64,000 nucleotides of DNA from Nostocoides sp. HKS02 (lineage in GTDB: Bacteria; Actinomycetota; Actinomycetes; Actinomycetales; Dermatophilaceae), in assembly GCF_009707485.1 (NCBI RefSeq), contig NZ_CP046121.1, positions 2,356,001 to 2,420,000 on the forward strand, in the 5' to 3' direction. This document shows, one piece after another, positions 10,125-19,555 of this stretch; the first letter of the stretch is position 1; the number at the start of each line of letters is the position of its first letter. The notes beneath the pieces were generated by a model. That model did not search any database. It worked only from the letters and a program-made list of their open reading frames with translations, and was not told where the DNA came from. Position numbers and translations under genes: made by a program.

Positions 10125-10299
10125 GTGTGTAGCGGGGCTGGGCGCCCCGTGCCTCCTGCTCGATCAGCTTCTGCACCGCGGCCCGACCTGGGCGCGGCGA
10201 TGCCACGACGGTACTACGGCGGGGAAGGCGCCGTTCGTGCTGGACAACGACCTGAGCGGGCGTGGTGTTCCACCTCGCAGCAGGGCCCGCGCCCGGCGA
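10125..10299. other. hpt-ftsH intergenic region
   Basis: 175 bases without a convincing gene. On the minus strand a TACCGT box at 10209-10214 could serve as a -10 for an ftsH transcript with a leader of about 75 bases. The call is weak. Confidence 0.3.
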
Positions 10300-10852
10300 T
10301 CAGGCGTACACGTGAGGAGCCAGGGTCCCGACGACGCGCAGGTTGCGGAACTTCTCGGCGTAGTCCAGCCCGTAGCCGACGACGAACTCGTTGGGGATGT
10401 CGAACCCGACCCACTTGACGTCGATCTGGACCTTCGCGGCATCCGGCTTGCGCAGCAGGGTGCAGATCTCGACCGACGCGGGCGAGCGCGACTCGAGGTT
10501 GGACTTGATCCACGAGAGGGTCAGGCCCGAGTCGACGATGTCCTCGACGATGAGCACGTGCTTGCCGGTGATGTCGGTGTCGAGGTCCTTGAGGATGCGC
10601 ACGACGCCGGAGGACTTGGTGCCCGAACCGTAGGACGACACCGCCATCCAGTCGACCGGCGCGGTCCCCGGCAGGGCCCGGGACAGGTCGGCCATGACCA
10701 TGACAGCCCCCTTGAGCACGCCGACGAGGAGCAGGTCCTTGCCGTCGTACTCGGCCCACACCTCCTTGGCCAGCTCTTCCAGCCTGGCGTGGATCTCCCT
10801 CCTCGGTGATGAGGACCTTCTCCAGATCGGCTCCCATGTGGGCAGCGTCCAC
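10300..10852 (-). CDS. hpt: Hypoxanthine phosphoribosyltransferase, frameshifted in this sequence
   Basis: Purine-salvage enzyme converting hypoxanthine or guanine plus PRPP to IMP or GMP. The C-terminal 160 residues carry LLLVGVLKGAVMVMADL, the PRPP loop VLIVEDIVDSGLTL and WVGFDIPNEFVVGYGLDYAEKFRNL. The expected N-terminus VDAAHMGADLEKVLITEE lies in a different frame. The two join if one G is removed from the GGG run read on the minus strand (plus-strand C run 10797-10799), giving ITEEEIHARLEEL. The GTG at 10852 has AGGAG eight bases upstream and sits four bases after tilS. As written, no intact protein would be made; a one-base sequence error is likelier than a real pseudogene. Confidence 0.88.
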
Positions 10853-10856
10853 GGCT

Positions 10857-11891
10857 CTACTCCTGGCTTGGTGCATCGGTGGGTGGTGCGTCGGTGTGGG
10901 GGGTGCGGCCCCATTCAACCCGGTCGGGCGCGTCGATGGATACCCGACCGCCAGCGCGGCTGGCCAGCAGCGGGCCCGGGAGGCTGACCGGCCCCTGCCC
11001 GTGCCAGCGGGTGAGCAGCGCGTCGCAGGCCTCGGTATGCCGCGCGCTCACCTGTCCAGCTGGCGCTCCGGCTGCGACCGCCAGGCGTCGCCAGACCCGG
11101 GTGCGCACGGGCCGCGGCAGTCCGGTCAGCTCGTCGACCGGCCACGGGCCGGCGCCCAGCGCGGCCACGGCGTGGGCCGCGAGGGCGTCGAGCAGGTCGG
11201 CGTCCTCGCGCAGCTGGTCGGCAGTGCGGGCCAGGGCGGCGGCAACGCCGGGCCCGAGGTCGGCCTCGAGGTCGGCGAGCGCCGTGCGGGCGCGGACCCG
11301 GGTGTAGGCGCGGTCCTCGTTCATGGGGTCGTCCCACCAGGCCAGGCCGAGCGCCGCGCACGAGGCCCGGGTCTGGGCCCGGGATACCCCGAGCAGGGGC
11401 CGCCGGAACCGGTCGCGCGCCCGCGGCATACCGGCCAAGGACCGCGCGCCGGCGCCACGGGTCAGCCCGAGGAGGACCTGTTCGGCCTGGTCGTCGAGGG
11501 TGTGACCGAGCAGGACCAGCCGGGCACGGTGGCGGTCGGCCGCCTGGGACAGGGCGGCGTAGCGTGCCGTCCGCGCGGCGGCCTCGACGCCGGCCGCCGA
11601 CGCGGGCACGTCGACTGCAGCGACCTCGACCGGGTCCAGTCCGAGCTCGCGACAGGCCTGCGCGGCGCGCGCGGCCACGGCGGCCGAGTCCGGCTGGAGC
11701 TGGTGGTCCACGACCGTGGCCCCGGCTCGCAGCCCCAGGCGCGGGCTCTCGAACGCGGCAGCCGCCGCCAGGGCGAGCGAGTCGGCGCCCCCACTGCAGG
11801 CAACGAGCACGACGTCGCCGGGGGCGCACTCCGCGAGCAGGGCGCGCACGGCGACCCGGGTGGCCGCCGTCGCGGGATCCGGGCCGCTCAC
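10857..11891 (-). CDS. tilS: tRNA(Ile)-lysidine synthase
   Basis: 344 residues. Uses ATP and lysine to convert C34 of tRNA-Ile2 to lysidine so that it reads AUA. The N-type ATP-pyrophosphatase loop CSGGADS is at about residues 32-38, followed by VVDHQLQPDSA, GHTLDDQAEQVLLGLTRG and RPLLGVSRAQTRA with DDPMNEDRAYTRVRAR. The start is the GTG at 11891. The gene lies between the metalloprotease (10 bases upstream) and hpt (4 bases downstream), the usual actinobacterial order. Confidence 0.95.
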   Translation of the reverse strand: MSGPDPATAATRVAVRALLAECAPGDVVLVACSGGADSLALAAAAAFESPRLGLRAGATVVDHQLQPDSAAVAARAAQACRELGLDPVEVAAVDVPASAAGVEAAARTARYAALSQAADRHRARLVLLGHTLDDQAEQVLLGLTRGAGARSLAGMPRARDRFRRPLLGVSRAQTRASCAALGLAWWDDPMNEDRAYTRVRARTALADLEADLGPGVAAALARTADQLREDADLLDALAAHAVAALGAGPWPVDELTGLPRPVRTRVWRRLAVAAGAPAGQVSARHTEACDALLTRWHGQGPVSLPGPLLASRAGGRVSIDAPDRVEWGRTPHTDAPPTDAPSQE

Positions 11892-11901
11892 CCCGCGCTC
11901 G

Positions 11902-12981
11902 TCATCCGTGGACGCGGCTGACCCAGGTCGAGGGGTGCTCGATCTCGGTGGGAAGGGGCAGCGTCTCGGGTGACTCCCAGACGCGGTTGAACCCGTCGAC
12001 GCCGACGGCGTCGGTCACCGCCCGCACGAACACCGCACCGTCGCGGTACTGGCGCATCTTGGCCTCGAGCCCGAGCAGGCGACGCAGGACCCGGTCAAAG
12101 GCACCCACGCCCTTGCGGCGCTCGGTGAACTTGGCGCGGATCTGGGCCACGGAGGGGATCACCTGCGGGCCCACCTCGTCCATGACGACGTCAGCGTGGC
12201 CCTCGAGCAACGCCATGATCGCCGTCACCTGGGCGAGCTGGGCGCGCTGCTCCGGACTGGCGATCAGGTCGACCACACCGGCGCCCCCGCTCTTCAGGGC
12301 GTCCGGCAGCTGGGTGCCGAGGCGGGTCAGGGTCTCCTGGAGGGTCTCCGGGTCGGGTACGAGGTCGGCGGCGAGGGTGCGGATGCGCTCGACCATGTGG
12401 TCGCGCAACCACGGCACCGCCGTGAACTGCACGCGGTGGGTCTCCTCGTGCATGCAGACCCAGAGCCGGAAGTCGCTGGGGTTGACGCCCAGCTCGCGCT
12501 CGACCTGCACGAGGTTGGGGGCCACGAGCATGAGCCGGGGGGTCCCGCCGGGCGCGAGGTCGTACTGTCCGAGCACCTTGCTGGCCATGAAGGCGAGGAG
12601 GGTGCCGGCCTCGCCACCGGTGACCTTGCCGCCGATCAGCTTCATCGCCTCGGTGGGCGCCTTGCGCTGCCCGTCGACGAGCTTCCCGAACACGGGGTCC
12701 ATGAGCGCAGACATCGAGTCGGCATTGAGGGCGATCCAGGTGGGACGGTCGACCACGACCGGGGCAGGAGCGTCACCGGGAGCGTGCAGTCGCGCGGTCT
12801 CGGCGACGGGTTGCTGCGCTCGCGTCGCAGCGGCCCGCACCTCGGCGACCACTTGGGCGGCCTCGGCGGCGGTGACCCTGGGGCCGGCAGGGACGAGCCG
12901 CGCCCCGGTGGTCTTGGCGAACTCCCAGTCGACGTAGCGAGCAGGCGGCGCATGCGTCAGTGGCGCGTCGGGCACGGTCAT
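11902..12981 (-). CDS. Zinc-dependent metalloprotease-like protein (DUF2342 type)
   Basis: 359 residues. The motif HEETH, a classic HExxH zinc site, lies near residue 175 with a downstream EGHADVVMDEVG glutamate region, as in the DUF2342 family conserved in F420-producing actinobacteria. The substrate is unknown; no signal peptide or transmembrane segment is seen, so it is probably cytoplasmic. I prefer the ATG at 12981, just downstream of dacB. An in-frame ATG at 13011 would overlap the end of dacB by 16 bases and cannot be excluded. It sits between dacB and tilS. Confidence 0.85.
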   Translation of the reverse strand: MTVPDAPLTHAPPARYVDWEFAKTTGARLVPAGPRVTAAEAAQVVAEVRAAATRAQQPVAETARLHAPGDAPAPVVVDRPTWIALNADSMSALMDPVFGKLVDGQRKAPTEAMKLIGGKVTGGEAGTLLAFMASKVLGQYDLAPGGTPRLMLVAPNLVQVERELGVNPSDFRLWVCMHEETHRVQFTAVPWLRDHMVERIRTLAADLVPDPETLQETLTRLGTQLPDALKSGGAGVVDLIASPEQRAQLAQVTAIMALLEGHADVVMDEVGPQVIPSVAQIRAKFTERRKGVGAFDRVLRRLLGLEAKMRQYRDGAVFVRAVTDAVGVDGFNRVWESPETLPLPTEIEHPSTWVSRVHG

Positions 12982-12995
12982 CACCTCACGGTAGG

Positions 12996-14432
12996 TCAGC
13001 GGCACCCGCATGTCGCGAGCGCCGCCACGAACCGGTCCAACGCCGCCCGGGCGTTGAGCGTTCCCACCCCCGCAGGTATGCCGTCGGCGACGGCGACGTA
13101 GGACAGCACCCGGCCGTCGGCGTCGACCACGGTGCCCGCCATGGCGCTGGCACCGGTGAGGGTGCCGGTCTTGGCGCGAGCGATCCCGGCCACGACGTGG
13201 GTGCTCTTGGCCAGGAAGCGGTCGTGCAGCGTGCCGCTCAACCCCGCCACCGGGAGTCGGGCGACGATGTCCTGCAGGGCCGGGACCGAGCCGTCGGTGC
13301 CCAGCTGGAGGACGTCGGCCAGGACGCTCGGAGGAATCGCCTGCCCGGCCGTTAGGCCACTGGAGTCCCGCAAGGTCACCCCGGTGAGGTCGACTCCCTC
13401 GGCGGTCGCCTTCTGCTTCACCAGGGCCACCGCGGCGGCAAAGCTCGCCCCGAGCTTGGCCTTGACGGCGGCTTGGCGGGCGAGCCCCTCGGTCAGGGCG
13501 TTGTCGCTGTCGTCGAGGGCCAGGGAGAGCACGTCGCCGATCGGCGCGGATTGCACCGTGCCGAGCACCGGCGCCCCGGCGACCGTCGGCGTGGACCAGG
13601 TGGCCTCGGGCGCCAGGGTCGCCGTGATGCCGAGCCGCCCCAGCGCCGCGACGAACGCATGCGCGACGGCGGCCTCGGGATCCCGGGGAGCAGGCTTGCC
13701 GGGCACGGCCCGCTGACCCGCCAACCCGAGCATGGACACGCCCCCGGTGTAGCCGGCATACACGTCGGCCTGGGGCCAGCCGGGCGCCCACCGGGGTCCG
13801 GCGGCATAGGTGGTGTCGAGGCGGAGCGTGACCGAGCTGGTGCCCGCCGCCTGCAGGGCGGTCGCGACCTGGCTCGCCAGGTCGGCGAGGCCGGCATGCC
13901 CCTCGACTGCCGCCGGGTTGCCCGCGCCCGGGGCCAGCATCGTGTCGCCGCCCGCAACCAGCACGATCTCCCTGGGCGTCGCTCCCTGGACCACGGTCGT
14001 CGGCAGGGTGGCGTGGGGGTCGAGCGTCGTCACCACGGCCAGGGCGGTGAGCAGCTTCGCGGTCGAGGCAGCCACCCGGGGCCGGTCGGCGTCGACGCTG
14101 AGCAGCTCCTGGCCGGTGAAGGCGTCGCGGACGACGAACCCGGGGTGCGGGCCGAGGGCCGGGTCGGTCAGGGCGCCGCCGAGCCTCGCCCGCAGGGCCG
14201 AAGCCACCGGGATGGGCGCACCGGCCGATGCGGGCGCGAGCGGCTGGGCTCCGGCATCGACCGTGGGGACGGCCACCGCCGGGCCCACCTTGGCCCTCGA
14301 TGGCGTCGTCGTCACGATCGGCCTGGGCGCACTGCGCGTGAGGAACCCGGGCACGATGTCGAAGATGTCGAGGGTGAGGTAGCCCGCGAGCAGCACGACG
14401 ACCGCCGCGACCGCAGCGAGGAAGCGACGCAC
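12996..14432 (-). CDS. dacB: D-alanyl-D-alanine carboxypeptidase/endopeptidase (PBP4, peptidase family S13)
   Basis: 478 residues. Trims peptidoglycan stem peptides outside the membrane. An N-terminal hydrophobic signal/anchor (about 4-20) is followed by a Pro/Ala-rich linker. The three penicillin-binding motifs are visible: SxxK as STAK near 123-126, SxN as SDN near 301, and KTG near 421. The GTG at 14432 is chosen because GAGGGGG precedes it at good spacing; in-frame ATGs at 14471 and 14462 lie upstream and have weaker support. It is the first gene of the long minus-strand block ending with DUF3180. Confidence 0.92.
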   Translation of the reverse strand: MRRFLAAVAAVVVLLAGYLTLDIFDIVPGFLTRSAPRPIVTTTPSRAKVGPAVAVPTVDAGAQPLAPASAGAPIPVASALRARLGGALTDPALGPHPGFVVRDAFTGQELLSVDADRPRVAASTAKLLTALAVVTTLDPHATLPTTVVQGATPREIVLVAGGDTMLAPGAGNPAAVEGHAGLADLASQVATALQAAGTSSVTLRLDTTYAAGPRWAPGWPQADVYAGYTGGVSMLGLAGQRAVPGKPAPRDPEAAVAHAFVAALGRLGITATLAPEATWSTPTVAGAPVLGTVQSAPIGDVLSLALDDSDNALTEGLARQAAVKAKLGASFAAAVALVKQKATAEGVDLTGVTLRDSSGLTAGQAIPPSVLADVLQLGTDGSVPALQDIVARLPVAGLSGTLHDRFLAKSTHVVAGIARAKTGTLTGASAMAGTVVDADGRVLSYVAVADGIPAGVGTLNARAALDRFVAALATCGCR

Positions 14433-14473
14433 TCGACCCCCTCGGCACAGGACTTGCGTCATACGGAACACTT

Positions 14474-14486
14474 GGCGGCGAGCCTA
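14474..14486 (-). promoter_or_regulatory. Predicted dacB promoter -10 element
   Basis: TAGGCT on the minus strand (14481-14486) lies about 50 bases before the dacB GTG and would start a transcript near 14474, giving a leader that includes the GAGGGGG ribosome binding site. No clear -35 was identified. Confidence 0.4.
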
Positions 14487-14524
14487 GGTCATTCAGGGCG
14501 CGGACAAACGGAAGGGGCAGCGTC

Positions 14525-15082
14525 GTGGACTTCGACGTCACCATCGAGATTCCCCAGGGCCATCGCAACAAGTACGAGGTCGACCACGAGACCGGACGCA
14601 TCCGCCTCGACCGGCTCCTGTTCACCTCGACGCGCTACCCCGCCGACTACGGCTACGTCGAGGACAGCCTCGGCGAGGACGGCGACCCGCTCGACGCCCT
14701 GGTCCTGCTCGAGGAGCCGACCTTCCCCGGCTGCCTCGTGCGCGCCCGTCCGATCGGCATGTTCCACATGCGCGACGAGGCCGGCGGCGACGACAAGATC
14801 CTGTGCGTGCCCGCCGGCGACCCGCGTCAGGCACACATCACCGAGCTCGAGCAGGTCAGCGAGTTCGACCGCCTCGAGATCCAGCACTTCTTCGAGACCT
14901 ACAAGGACCTCGAGCCCGGCAAGTCCGTCGAGGGCGCTCACTGGGCCGGCCGCGAGGAGTCCGAGCGGGTGGTGCGTGAGTCCATCGAGCGGGCCCGGCA
15001 GGCCGGCATGACCACGGCCCGGTGGCGTATGCCGGACGTCGCGGCGCTGCCGATGTCCGACGCCGAGCCGCCCACCGCCTGA
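14525..15082 (+). CDS. ppa: Inorganic pyrophosphatase (family I)
   Basis: 185 residues; hydrolyses cytosolic pyrophosphate and so drives biosynthetic reactions. Family signatures: [34 protein letters not shown] and the catalytic Asp cluster [13 protein letters not shown], then [13 protein letters not shown]. It is about 20 residues longer at the C-terminus than compact bacterial enzymes. The GTG start at 14525 follows AAGGGG. It diverges from dacB. A membrane H+-pyrophosphatase is also encoded in this window, so the organism has both ways of using pyrophosphate. Confidence 0.97.
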   Translation: MDFDVTIEIPQGHRNKYEVDHETGRIRLDRLLFTSTRYPADYGYVEDSLGEDGDPLDALVLLEEPTFPGCLVRARPIGMFHMRDEAGGDDKILCVPAGDPRQAHITELEQVSEFDRLEIQHFFETYKDLEPGKSVEGAHWAGREESERVVRESIERARQAGMTTARWRMPDVAALPMSDAEPPTA

Positions 15083-15108
15083 GCCGCCTCAGGCGTGCGC
15101 GGCGCTGA

Positions 15109-16480
15109 TCAGGGTCGGCCGCCGTACGGCAGCAGGTCGTACCGGTAGATGCTGGCGATGCGGACATCCGCGCCAGTGTGCGGAGCCTCGATCATCTGGC
15201 CGTTGCCGATGTAGAGCCCCACGTGGTGGCTGGACGGCCCGTCCGTGCCGTAGAAGACGAGGTCACCAGGGCGAAGATCGCTGATCGCCACCCGCGCGGT
15301 CTGGTCCCACTGCGCCCCGGTGTAGTGAGGCAGGCTCACGCCGGCCTGCTGCCAGGCCCGCATCGTCAGGCCCGAGCAGTCGAAGGCGTCCGGTCCGGCC
15401 GCGCCCCACCCGTAGGGCTTGCCCAGCTGGGCGTAGGCGTAGGACAGGACCGCGGAGGACCCGCCGCTCTGGGGCGGCGGCGCCTGGACCACGGGGGCGG
15501 GGTCAGGCGCCGGGTTCGACGGACCGGGGTTCGAGGACTGCTGGGCGGCGGCACGTGCCGCGGCCTGAGCAGCGGCCTGCTGCGCGGCGGCCGCCTGGGC
15601 GGCGGCACGGGCCGCCTCCTGGCGCGCGGCGGCGCGCGCCGCGGCATCCCGAGCCGCCTGCGCGCGCGCTGCGGCCAGGCGCGCCTGGCGAGCGGCCTCA
15701 GCGGCGGCGGCCCGGGCCGCCGCGGCGGCGGCGAGCCCGTTCTGACGCTGCTGCTCCAGCGCCACCGAGGTCTTGCGCAGCGTGGCGAGCTTGGCGACCA
15801 GGGACTGCTGCTGCTTCTGGATCTGCGTCGCCGCGACCTGGGCCTGGTCGGCCAGGGCCTGCGCGGCATCGCGCGCCTGCTGGGCCTGTACGGCGGCCTT
15901 GGCCTGCTCGGCCTGGGCTTGTGCGGCCTGGCGCTTCATCATGTCCGCGACGATCGAGGTCGCGGACGCCTTCTGGAGGGTGCGAGCGCGGGCGTCCCCG
16001 ACCGCCTGGAGGCCGGTGGCGCGGTCCATCATGTCCTGCGGGCCGGTGCTGGACAGGAAGGCGTCGAGCTCCCCGAGGTTGCCACCCTGCTGGTACACGA
16101 TCGCGGCATAACGGCGGACCACGAGACTGGCGGCATCGGCGACGGTCTGAGCCTGGGCGGCGCGCTTCTGCGTGGCTGCGGTCTCCGCCTTGCGCTGGGA
16201 GAGCCGGTAGAGCGCGCCGTTGTACTCCTCGCCGGCGGCCGCGGCGCGGTCCTGGACATCGGCCAACCGGGCGCTTGCCGCGGCGTACTGGGCGTCGAGG
16301 CTGGCGATCTGGCCAGCGGCGCCGGCCACCGCGGCCTTGGCGCTGTCGACCTGCTGCTGCGAGGGGAACACCGGACCGGGGTCTGCCGACGCGGCGAGGG
16401 GAGGAGACGGAGGCGAGCACGCCGACGAGCGCGACGGCGGCAACCCCGCGGGTGGCGCGGGCGGCAGGGGTCCGTGGCAC
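15109..16480 (-). CDS. Secreted NlpC/P60 (RipA-like) peptidoglycan hydrolase, frameshifted in the signal peptide
   Basis: The C-terminal ~120 residues are an NlpC/P60 cysteine peptidase (DAFDCSGLTMRAW with the catalytic Cys, SSHHVGLYIGNG with His) that cleaves peptidoglycan peptides. Upstream are a long coiled-coil region and a highly Ala/Arg/Gln-rich linker (encoded about 15540-15735), as in RipA-type proteins. The main frame has no signal peptide, but the next frame encodes a good one from the GTG at 16480 (RGVAAVALVGVLASVSS). Removing one base from the G4 run at 16398-16401 joins them and ends in an ASA/DPG-type cleavage site. The indel is probably a sequence error. A GAGAGG precedes the GTG. 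Confidence 0.87.
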
Positions 16481-16806
16481 GGGAAATGCCTCTCGATCTC
16501 GGGTACTGGCAGCCGCATGAGACTAAGGCGCAGTTTTCACTCCGAACACTCCCGTCACAAAAATCCCACCGCAAACGGGCGTCTCCACGAAATGACACCA
16601 CTGTGGTTTCGCGAGTTACACGGATGTTTTTCAGCAGGCAGCGAGGCGGATTCGATCAGGTGTCCAGCGTCGGTCACAACTCGATAACGAAATCCGCGTT
16701 TTCGCAGGTCAGAGCCCCAGAACCGGCGGAAAGCCGGTCCTGCCAGCCAACCCCAAATGCCCGAGTTCTCCGGCCGTTTCGATCGCCACGAACCGCGAGC
16801 CGTCGC
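16481..16806. other. AT-richer leader/intergenic region upstream of the NlpC/P60 gene
   Basis: About 325 bases without a supported gene and clearly less GC-rich than the flanks. An imperfect inverted repeat (arms near 16646-16653 and 16695-16704, CGAATCCG-like) and two copies of GTCACAA (16554-16560 and 16672-16678) are visible. Such genes in actinobacteria often have long regulatory leaders, including c-di-AMP riboswitches, but I could not match the riboswitch core. Promoter elements are not assigned. Confidence 0.4.
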
Positions 16807-18126
16807 TCAGGGGACGATCGACTGCCCGGCCCGCAGCGCGGCATACGCCTCGGGGTCGCTCTCCTGCAGGCCCCGCCGCGCCTTGTGGCGGTAGCGCAGG
16901 ATCTGCACGACGCCCAGGGTCCACACGAGGTACTGGGCCGACATGGCGACCCGGAAGCTGTCGACGGTGTAGGTCGTGGGACCGCCCGGGGCCACGCGGT
17001 CGAGGATGAACCCGATCAGGGTCACCGTCGACAGCGAGGCCAGGAAGCCGCCGACGTTGACGATTCCCGTCGCGCTGCCCAGCCGCGTCGGCGGGTTGAA
17101 GGTGCGGGCGAGGTCGAAGCCGACGAGCGAGCCGGGCCCACCGACGGCAGTGACCAGGACGAGCACCACGAGCAGCGGCAACGGAGCCCGGCCCGGCCAG
17201 AGCAGGACGACTCCCCACACCGTCATGATCGCCACCACGATGCCCAGGATGAGGGTCGAGCGGGAGAAGGGGTACTTGGTGATGAAGCCCCCGATCACTG
17301 GGCTGGTGATGACGGTGGTCACCGTCATGAGCATGAGCAGCGTGCCGGCGGTGGAGGGCGAAAGCCCTTGGCCCGCAACGAGAAACGGGTAACCCCACAG
17401 CAAGGCGAACACGGTGGCGCCGAACTGCGCCGAGAAGTGCGACCACAGGCCGAGCCGGGTGCCGGGGGTGCGCCAGGCGGCCCGCACGCCCCGGGCGATC
17501 GCCCGGACCTTGATCTGGTCGAGCTCGTGGTCGGGGTTGGGCGAGTCCCGCACGAGAAGGAGGACCAGCAGGGCGAACAACACGCCGGCGGCGGCCGAGC
17601 TGGCGTAGGACGGGGTCCAACCCCAGCGGTGCAGCGCGTAGACCAGGGGCGAGGCGGCCATCAGCGCACCGAGCTGGCCGGACAGCCCGGTCAGCTGGGA
17701 CAGCATGGGAATGCGCAGCGGTGGGAACCACAGGGCCACGATGCGCAGCAGGGGGATGAACACCATCGAGTCGCCGATCCCGATGAACACGCGGGCGGCG
17801 ACCCCCTCGGCAAAGGTCGTCGCGAAGGCGAAGGCGAACTGGGCCACCGTCATGGCGAGCACCCCGCAGAGCAGGAGGCGCTTGGGGCCGAACCGGTCGA
17901 GCAACGCCCCGACAGGGATCTGCATCGCGGCGTAGACGAACAGCTGCACCATGGTGAAGATCGACAGCTGGGTCGCGGCGATGTGGAACCGCTCGGTCGC
18001 CAGCAGCCCGGCCACGCCGAGGGAGGACCGGTTGAACACGGCGAGGATGTAGATCGCGAGCGCGCTCACGTAGACGATCCACGCCTGGCGACCACCGAGT
18101 GGGAACTGGCGGTCGCGGCGGGTCAC
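16807..18126 (-). CDS. MFS transporter
   Basis: About 439 residues with roughly 12 hydrophobic helices. The first cytoplasmic loop holds a major-facilitator motif (GALLDRFGPKRLLL). The substrate is unknown; the helix pattern (NRSSLGVAGLLA, MQIPVGALLDRFG, GIGDSMVFIPLLRI) recalls the anion/organic-acid symporter branch. Two in-frame GTGs compete at 18132 and 18126. I prefer 18126, because a GACAAT box ends six bases before it, the leaderless layout repeated elsewhere in the window. It stands alone between the NlpC gene and the SRPBCC gene. Confidence 0.85.
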   Translation of the reverse strand: MTRRDRQFPLGGRQAWIVYVSALAIYILAVFNRSSLGVAGLLATERFHIAATQLSIFTMVQLFVYAAMQIPVGALLDRFGPKRLLLCGVLAMTVAQFAFAFATTFAEGVAARVFIGIGDSMVFIPLLRIVALWFPPLRIPMLSQLTGLSGQLGALMAASPLVYALHRWGWTPSYASSAAAGVLFALLVLLLVRDSPNPDHELDQIKVRAIARGVRAAWRTPGTRLGLWSHFSAQFGATVFALLWGYPFLVAGQGLSPSTAGTLLMLMTVTTVITSPVIGGFITKYPFSRSTLILGIVVAIMTVWGVVLLWPGRAPLPLLVVLVLVTAVGGPGSLVGFDLARTFNPPTRLGSATGIVNVGGFLASLSTVTLIGFILDRVAPGGPTTYTVDSFRVAMSAQYLVWTLGVVQILRYRHKARRGLQESDPEAYAALRAGQSIVP

Positions 18127-18138
18127 CGGCACATTGTC
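18126..18138 (-). promoter_or_regulatory. Leaderless-type -10 element for the MFS gene
   Basis: Minus-strand GACAAT at 18133-18138 is followed by six bases and the GTG at 18126. No ribosome binding site is present. A copy of the CGGCATAC octamer lies just upstream, at 18140-18148. Confidence 0.45.
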
Positions 18139-18169
18139 GCGTATGCCGCCGGTGCCGCTGCGCGCCGGC

Positions 18170-18627
18170 TCAGGGACCCGTCGGCGTGGGGACCGCGAGG
18201 TGCTCGGCGAGCCCGGCGCGGCCCGAACGCATCATCCAGGCATGGTTGGCGCGCAGGAGTGGGCCGGTCACCGCGGCGGTGCGTGCGAGCAGCCGCGGGG
18301 TCACCGCCGCCTCCTGGGCGAACTCCGCCACGGACCCCCGTGCTGGTCGGGGCGCACCACCCACTGGCACCACCCCTCGAGGTCGCCGTGGACTGCCACC
18401 CGCAGCACGCCCGCGTCGGCGTCCTGGACCTCGCGCCGCAGCACGAGCTCGAGCGTGTACGGCAGGAAGCTGCGGATCGCCGTGCGTCCCGACTCGTCGT
18501 CGATCCGCTCGGCGGTGCGCACCTGCGGCCACCACGCGGCATACCGCTCGACGTCGGCGAGGGCGTCGAAGACGCGGTGGGCCGGGGCCTCGATGGCCCA
18601 CTCGTGGTGGAAGCGGAAGGTGCGCAC
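18170..18627 (-). CDS. SRPBCC (START/polyketide cyclase-like) family protein, frameshifted in this sequence
   Basis: The first ~97 residues (FRFHHEWAIEAPAHRVFDAL, YAAWWPQV, LRREVQDADAG, GWCQWVVRPDQHG) are a SRPBCC lipid-binding fold. The C-terminal part (VAEFAQEAAVTPRLLARTAA, RANHAWMMRSGRAGLAEHL) is in a different frame. Adding one base to the C5 run at 18335-18339 joins them with a normal family length of about 152 residues. This is most likely a homopolymer deletion in the sequence. The GTG at 18627 follows a GACAAT box six bases upstream. It is divergent from the alpha/beta hydrolase, with 46 bases between starts. The ligand is unknown. Confidence 0.78.
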
Positions 18628-18674
18628 ACGTCCATTGTCGGGGTGCCCGTGGGGCGCCGAGTACATTCGGCTCG
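18627..18674. promoter_or_regulatory. Compact back-to-back leaderless-type promoters
   Basis: Only 46 bases separate two divergent GTG starts. The plus-strand box TACATT (18662-18667) ends six bases before the GTG at 18674. The minus-strand box GACAAT (18634-18639) ends six bases before the GTG at 18627. Each -10 overlaps the region where the other's -35 would lie, so the promoters probably exclude each other. Confidence 0.45.
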
Positions 18675-19555
18675 TGGAGTACTTCACCCGTGCGGGCCTG
18701 ACCTTCGACGTCACCGACTCCGGCCCCACGGATGGCGAGGTGATCATCCTGCTCCATGGCTGGCCCCAGGACCGCCATGCCTTCGACCGGCTCATCCCCC
18801 TGCTCACGGCAGCCGGCTACCGCGCGCTCGCCTTCGACCAGCGTGGCTACTCGCCGGGCGCCCAGCCCAAGCCGCTCGCGGCCTATGCCATGGCCGAGCT
18901 CGTCGAGGACGTGATCGCCCTGGCCGACGCCGTGCCTGCGGAGCGGGTGCACCTCGTGGGCCACGACTGGGGCGGTGCGGTGGCCTGGGCTGTCGCCGAG
19001 CGCTTCCCGGACAAGCTGGCGTCGCTCACCGTGTTGTCGACGCCCCACCCCCGCGCGATGGCGGCGGCGTGGCAGCACCCGGAACAGCTCGCCAAGAGCT
19101 GGTACATGCTGGCCTTCCAGGCGCCGGTCCTGCCCGAGCTCGTCCTGAGGTCGACGCTCGGCATCGTGCTGCGGCGCAGCGGCCTCGACGCAGAGGACGC
19201 CGACGGGTATGCCGCCCGGTTCCGCCGTCCCGGCCGGGCGAGCGGGGGTCTGGCCTGGTATCGCGCGATGGGTCTCTCGGAGGTGAAGCACCTCGGAAAG
19301 TCGTTGCGCCGCAACGCCACCACGGATTCTGGTGGCGACTCCCTGATCACCGTACCCACAACCTTCGTGTGGGGAAACCAGGACGTCGCCCTGGGGCGCC
19401 ACGCCGCCACGGAGACCGCCCGCTGGGTGTCCGGAGACTACCGGTTCGTCGAGCTCGAGGCGGGTCACTGGCTGCCGGAGACCCGTCCCCATGACGTCGC
19501 GTCGGCGATCCTGCACCGGACGCGCGGGGAACGCGCCCCGAGGGGGAACGGCTGA
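18674..19555 (+). CDS. Alpha/beta hydrolase (epoxide hydrolase/haloalkane dehalogenase-like)
   Basis: 293 residues. The oxyanion motif LLHGWPQDRHAF is near residue 30, the nucleophile elbow GHDWGG near residue 98 has Asp as nucleophile as in epoxide hydrolases, and the acid/base region ends in VWGNQDVALG and ELEAGHWLPE with the catalytic His. The reaction would be ester-enzyme hydrolysis of an epoxide or halide; the substrate is unknown. The GTG at 18674 is chosen from the leaderless-type promoter. The frame is open further upstream but there runs antisense to the SRPBCC gene. Its stop overlaps the next gene. Confidence 0.85.
   Translation: MEYFTRAGLTFDVTDSGPTDGEVIILLHGWPQDRHAFDRLIPLLTAAGYRALAFDQRGYSPGAQPKPLAAYAMAELVEDVIALADAVPAERVHLVGHDWGGAVAWAVAERFPDKLASLTVLSTPHPRAMAAAWQHPEQLAKSWYMLAFQAPVLPELVLRSTLGIVLRRSGLDAEDADGYAARFRRPGRASGGLAWYRAMGLSEVKHLGKSLRRNATTDSGGDSLITVPTTFVWGNQDVALGRHAATETARWVSGDYRFVELEAGHWLPETRPHDVASAILHRTRGERAPRGNG

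Noticed and set aside
10300..10914. hpt read as an intact 204-residue protein from an upstream ATG at 10914
   Set aside because: The N-terminal ~40 residues of that frame are antisense-like and unrelated to the family, whose true N-terminus is in the adjacent frame.
16501..16800. c-di-AMP (ydaO/yuaA) riboswitch
   Set aside because: I looked for the conserved core in the NlpC leader on the minus strand and could not match it. The possibility is kept only as a test.
15178..19494. 1,438-residue plus-strand open frame
   Set aside because: It runs antisense through the NlpC, MFS and SRPBCC genes and across the hydrolase in the wrong frame; composition is Arg/Gly-rich as in GC-driven spurious frames.
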